A DNA stretch of 64,000 bases, taken from Prostheceraeus crozeri. Lineage: Eukaryota > Platyhelminthes > Polycladida > Euryleptidae. Both the position numbers and the translations under genes were made by a program. Position 1 is the stretch's first letter, and every line of letters begins with the position of its first letter. The DNA lies in NCBI GenBank assembly GCA_907163375.1, contig CAJQUW010011257.1, forward strand, positions 42,501 to 106,500. Reading direction: 5' to 3'. This document shows, piece by piece, positions 63,011-64,000 of the stretch. The notes beneath the pieces are model-generated. The model was not told the origin of the DNA and did not search any database. It saw only the letters and a program-made list of their open reading frames with translations.

Positions 63011-64000
63011 CTGAAAATCAGACGAAAGAAGGGATCCACAATTCAACCAACGGGAAGCTTAGAGATTATCATCCAACGAAACAACTGCAGTGCATCTTAT
63101 AGTGCATCCGTTAGGGTCAATTAATTTTCAATTGAAGCTGACTTTTGATAGAAAACGATGACACATTCTGAAATGTTGAAATATCATCACTAATGTGTGG
63201 GGTTAGCGAGAGGACAACTGAAGCATTTCAGATCCTGAATTGAATTGTCATTAATCAAGTTTTTACGAATATTTCTGACCGCGAACACAGTGGGATTGCT
63301 GATGTGCCTCATAACTTTGTAATTGATATTTATTGATTCATGCGCGCAGAATGTCCGTAATAATAAAGTTAATTTAGAGAATCATACTATACACTAAAGA
63401 AAATTGAATTCATCCAAATGCATGAAATTGAAATCTTGCAAAGTATTATGATTCTAACTATTTATAAATCAACTCTACACAATGTTTTTTATAGTCAGCT
63501 AGCTGATAATTTGAACAAGTATCTCAGTTTAACAGATCCAATTAACCATTCAGTTACGAAAAGCTGTCAAGCAAATTTGTTAAGTTTACTATTTCAAAAA
63601 GTGAGTCAAGAAGCAGATGAAGACTTAAATTATGACACTGCATTGAAATTTCCTTGATAATCAACTACTTTCCTCTCAAATGAGCCTCTTATCAGCAAAT
63701 TTTCATTCTATTTGACATCTAATCAGGTGATTGTTACTTATATATTAATTTAGGCTAGTTTCAATTAAAATGAATTCATTTCGTCTGTTATCTTAGTCAC
63801 AGATAATGGGAGAGAAAAAATATTTCTAGCATACAGCATAATTAATCCAATTAGCAGAACATAATTATCTTCTATTTATCAATTTAGTTTAAATTTTGAA
63901 TTTATACATCTTATAAACCTTTTATAAACCTTTTGAAAATAAAATCATAAAATAAAAGAATGAAATATATAATAAAATAACCGATGCATTTCCTGGTGTT
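63011..64000. other. Upstream flank of the GPCR exon; no gene seen
   Basis: On the minus strand this begins with the likely acceptor of a 5' UTR intron (…GATTTTCAG at 63011-63019). A plus-strand frame at 63418-63657 has no recognisable domain. The last 150 bases are very AT-rich, with a TTATAAACCTT tandem duplicate near 63912-63934. Confidence 0.4.

Noticed and set aside
1-64000. tRNA genes, rRNA genes, CRISPR arrays, bacterial promoters and riboswitches
   Set aside because: No cloverleaf with a GGTTCGA-type arm, no rRNA core words and no spaced repeat array were seen. The splice signals and transposons mark the DNA as animal nuclear.

Overview
The window looks like AT-rich, gene-poor, intron-rich animal DNA. 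Spliced rhodopsin-like receptor genes, Penelope-like retroelements, several LINE types, hAT, Tc1/mariner and piggyBac-type DNA transposons and frequent 'tacatgta' words suggest a marine invertebrate, perhaps a lophotrochozoan. The species cannot be fixed from the sequence. I see no bacterial-style operons, no CRISPR array, and no rRNA or tRNA gene.

Host genes. I can support only two protein-coding genes, both on the minus strand and both class A (rhodopsin-like) receptors of the FMRFamide/neuropeptide-receptor type. GPCR-1 (exons 5757-5432 and 4264-3442) is complete in coding terms: 382 residues and one 1.2-kb intron. GPCR-2 has TM3-TM7 at 33271-32452. The only matching TM1-TM2 exon on that strand lies far upstream at 62979-62708. 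Both genes break the coding frame at the same place, before TM3, in the same phase (phase 2). If the distant halves belong together, GPCR-2 encodes 363 residues across a 29.4-kb intron that fills almost the whole right half of the window.

Mobile DNA. The rest is mostly transposon relics, many nested. A mariner-like element (7.4-9.9 kb, minus) is interrupted by a 636-bp hAT and by an 804-bp inverted-repeat element. That second element belongs to an unnamed family with at least four diverged copies here (7.8, 11.7, 35.4 and 37.3 kb). A second, internally deleted mariner (14.65-16.04 kb) sits between two apparently identical 596-bp copies of its own flank. A CR1/Jockey-like LINE (22.2-28.6 kb) carries a 1031-bp piggyBac-type MITE, a ~180-bp insertion with an 8-bp target duplication, and a 2994-bp hAT of the TTF-zinc-finger (ZMYM/Zaphod-like) group. 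RTE-type LINE pieces lie at 29.8-30.85 kb and 44.1-44.6 kb. Penelope-like fragments lie in the GPCR-1 intron (4.4-5.26 kb) and at 41.9-42.6 kb. A 3153-bp hAT with a perfect 8-bp target duplication (53.6-56.75 kb) contains a Tc1 element, and a related shorter hAT lies at 60.27-61.68 kb.

The remaining long stretches (most of 0-3.4, 5.8-7.4, 9.9-11.7, 16.6-21.6, 37.7-41.9, 44.6-53.6 and 56.8-60.2 kb) hold only microsatellites, small hairpins and short chance ORFs. I recognise no sequence from a retrovirus, an LTR element or another capsid-bearing element. The most interesting items are the putative 29-kb receptor intron, the duplicated flank around the mariner, and the unnamed inverted-repeat family.
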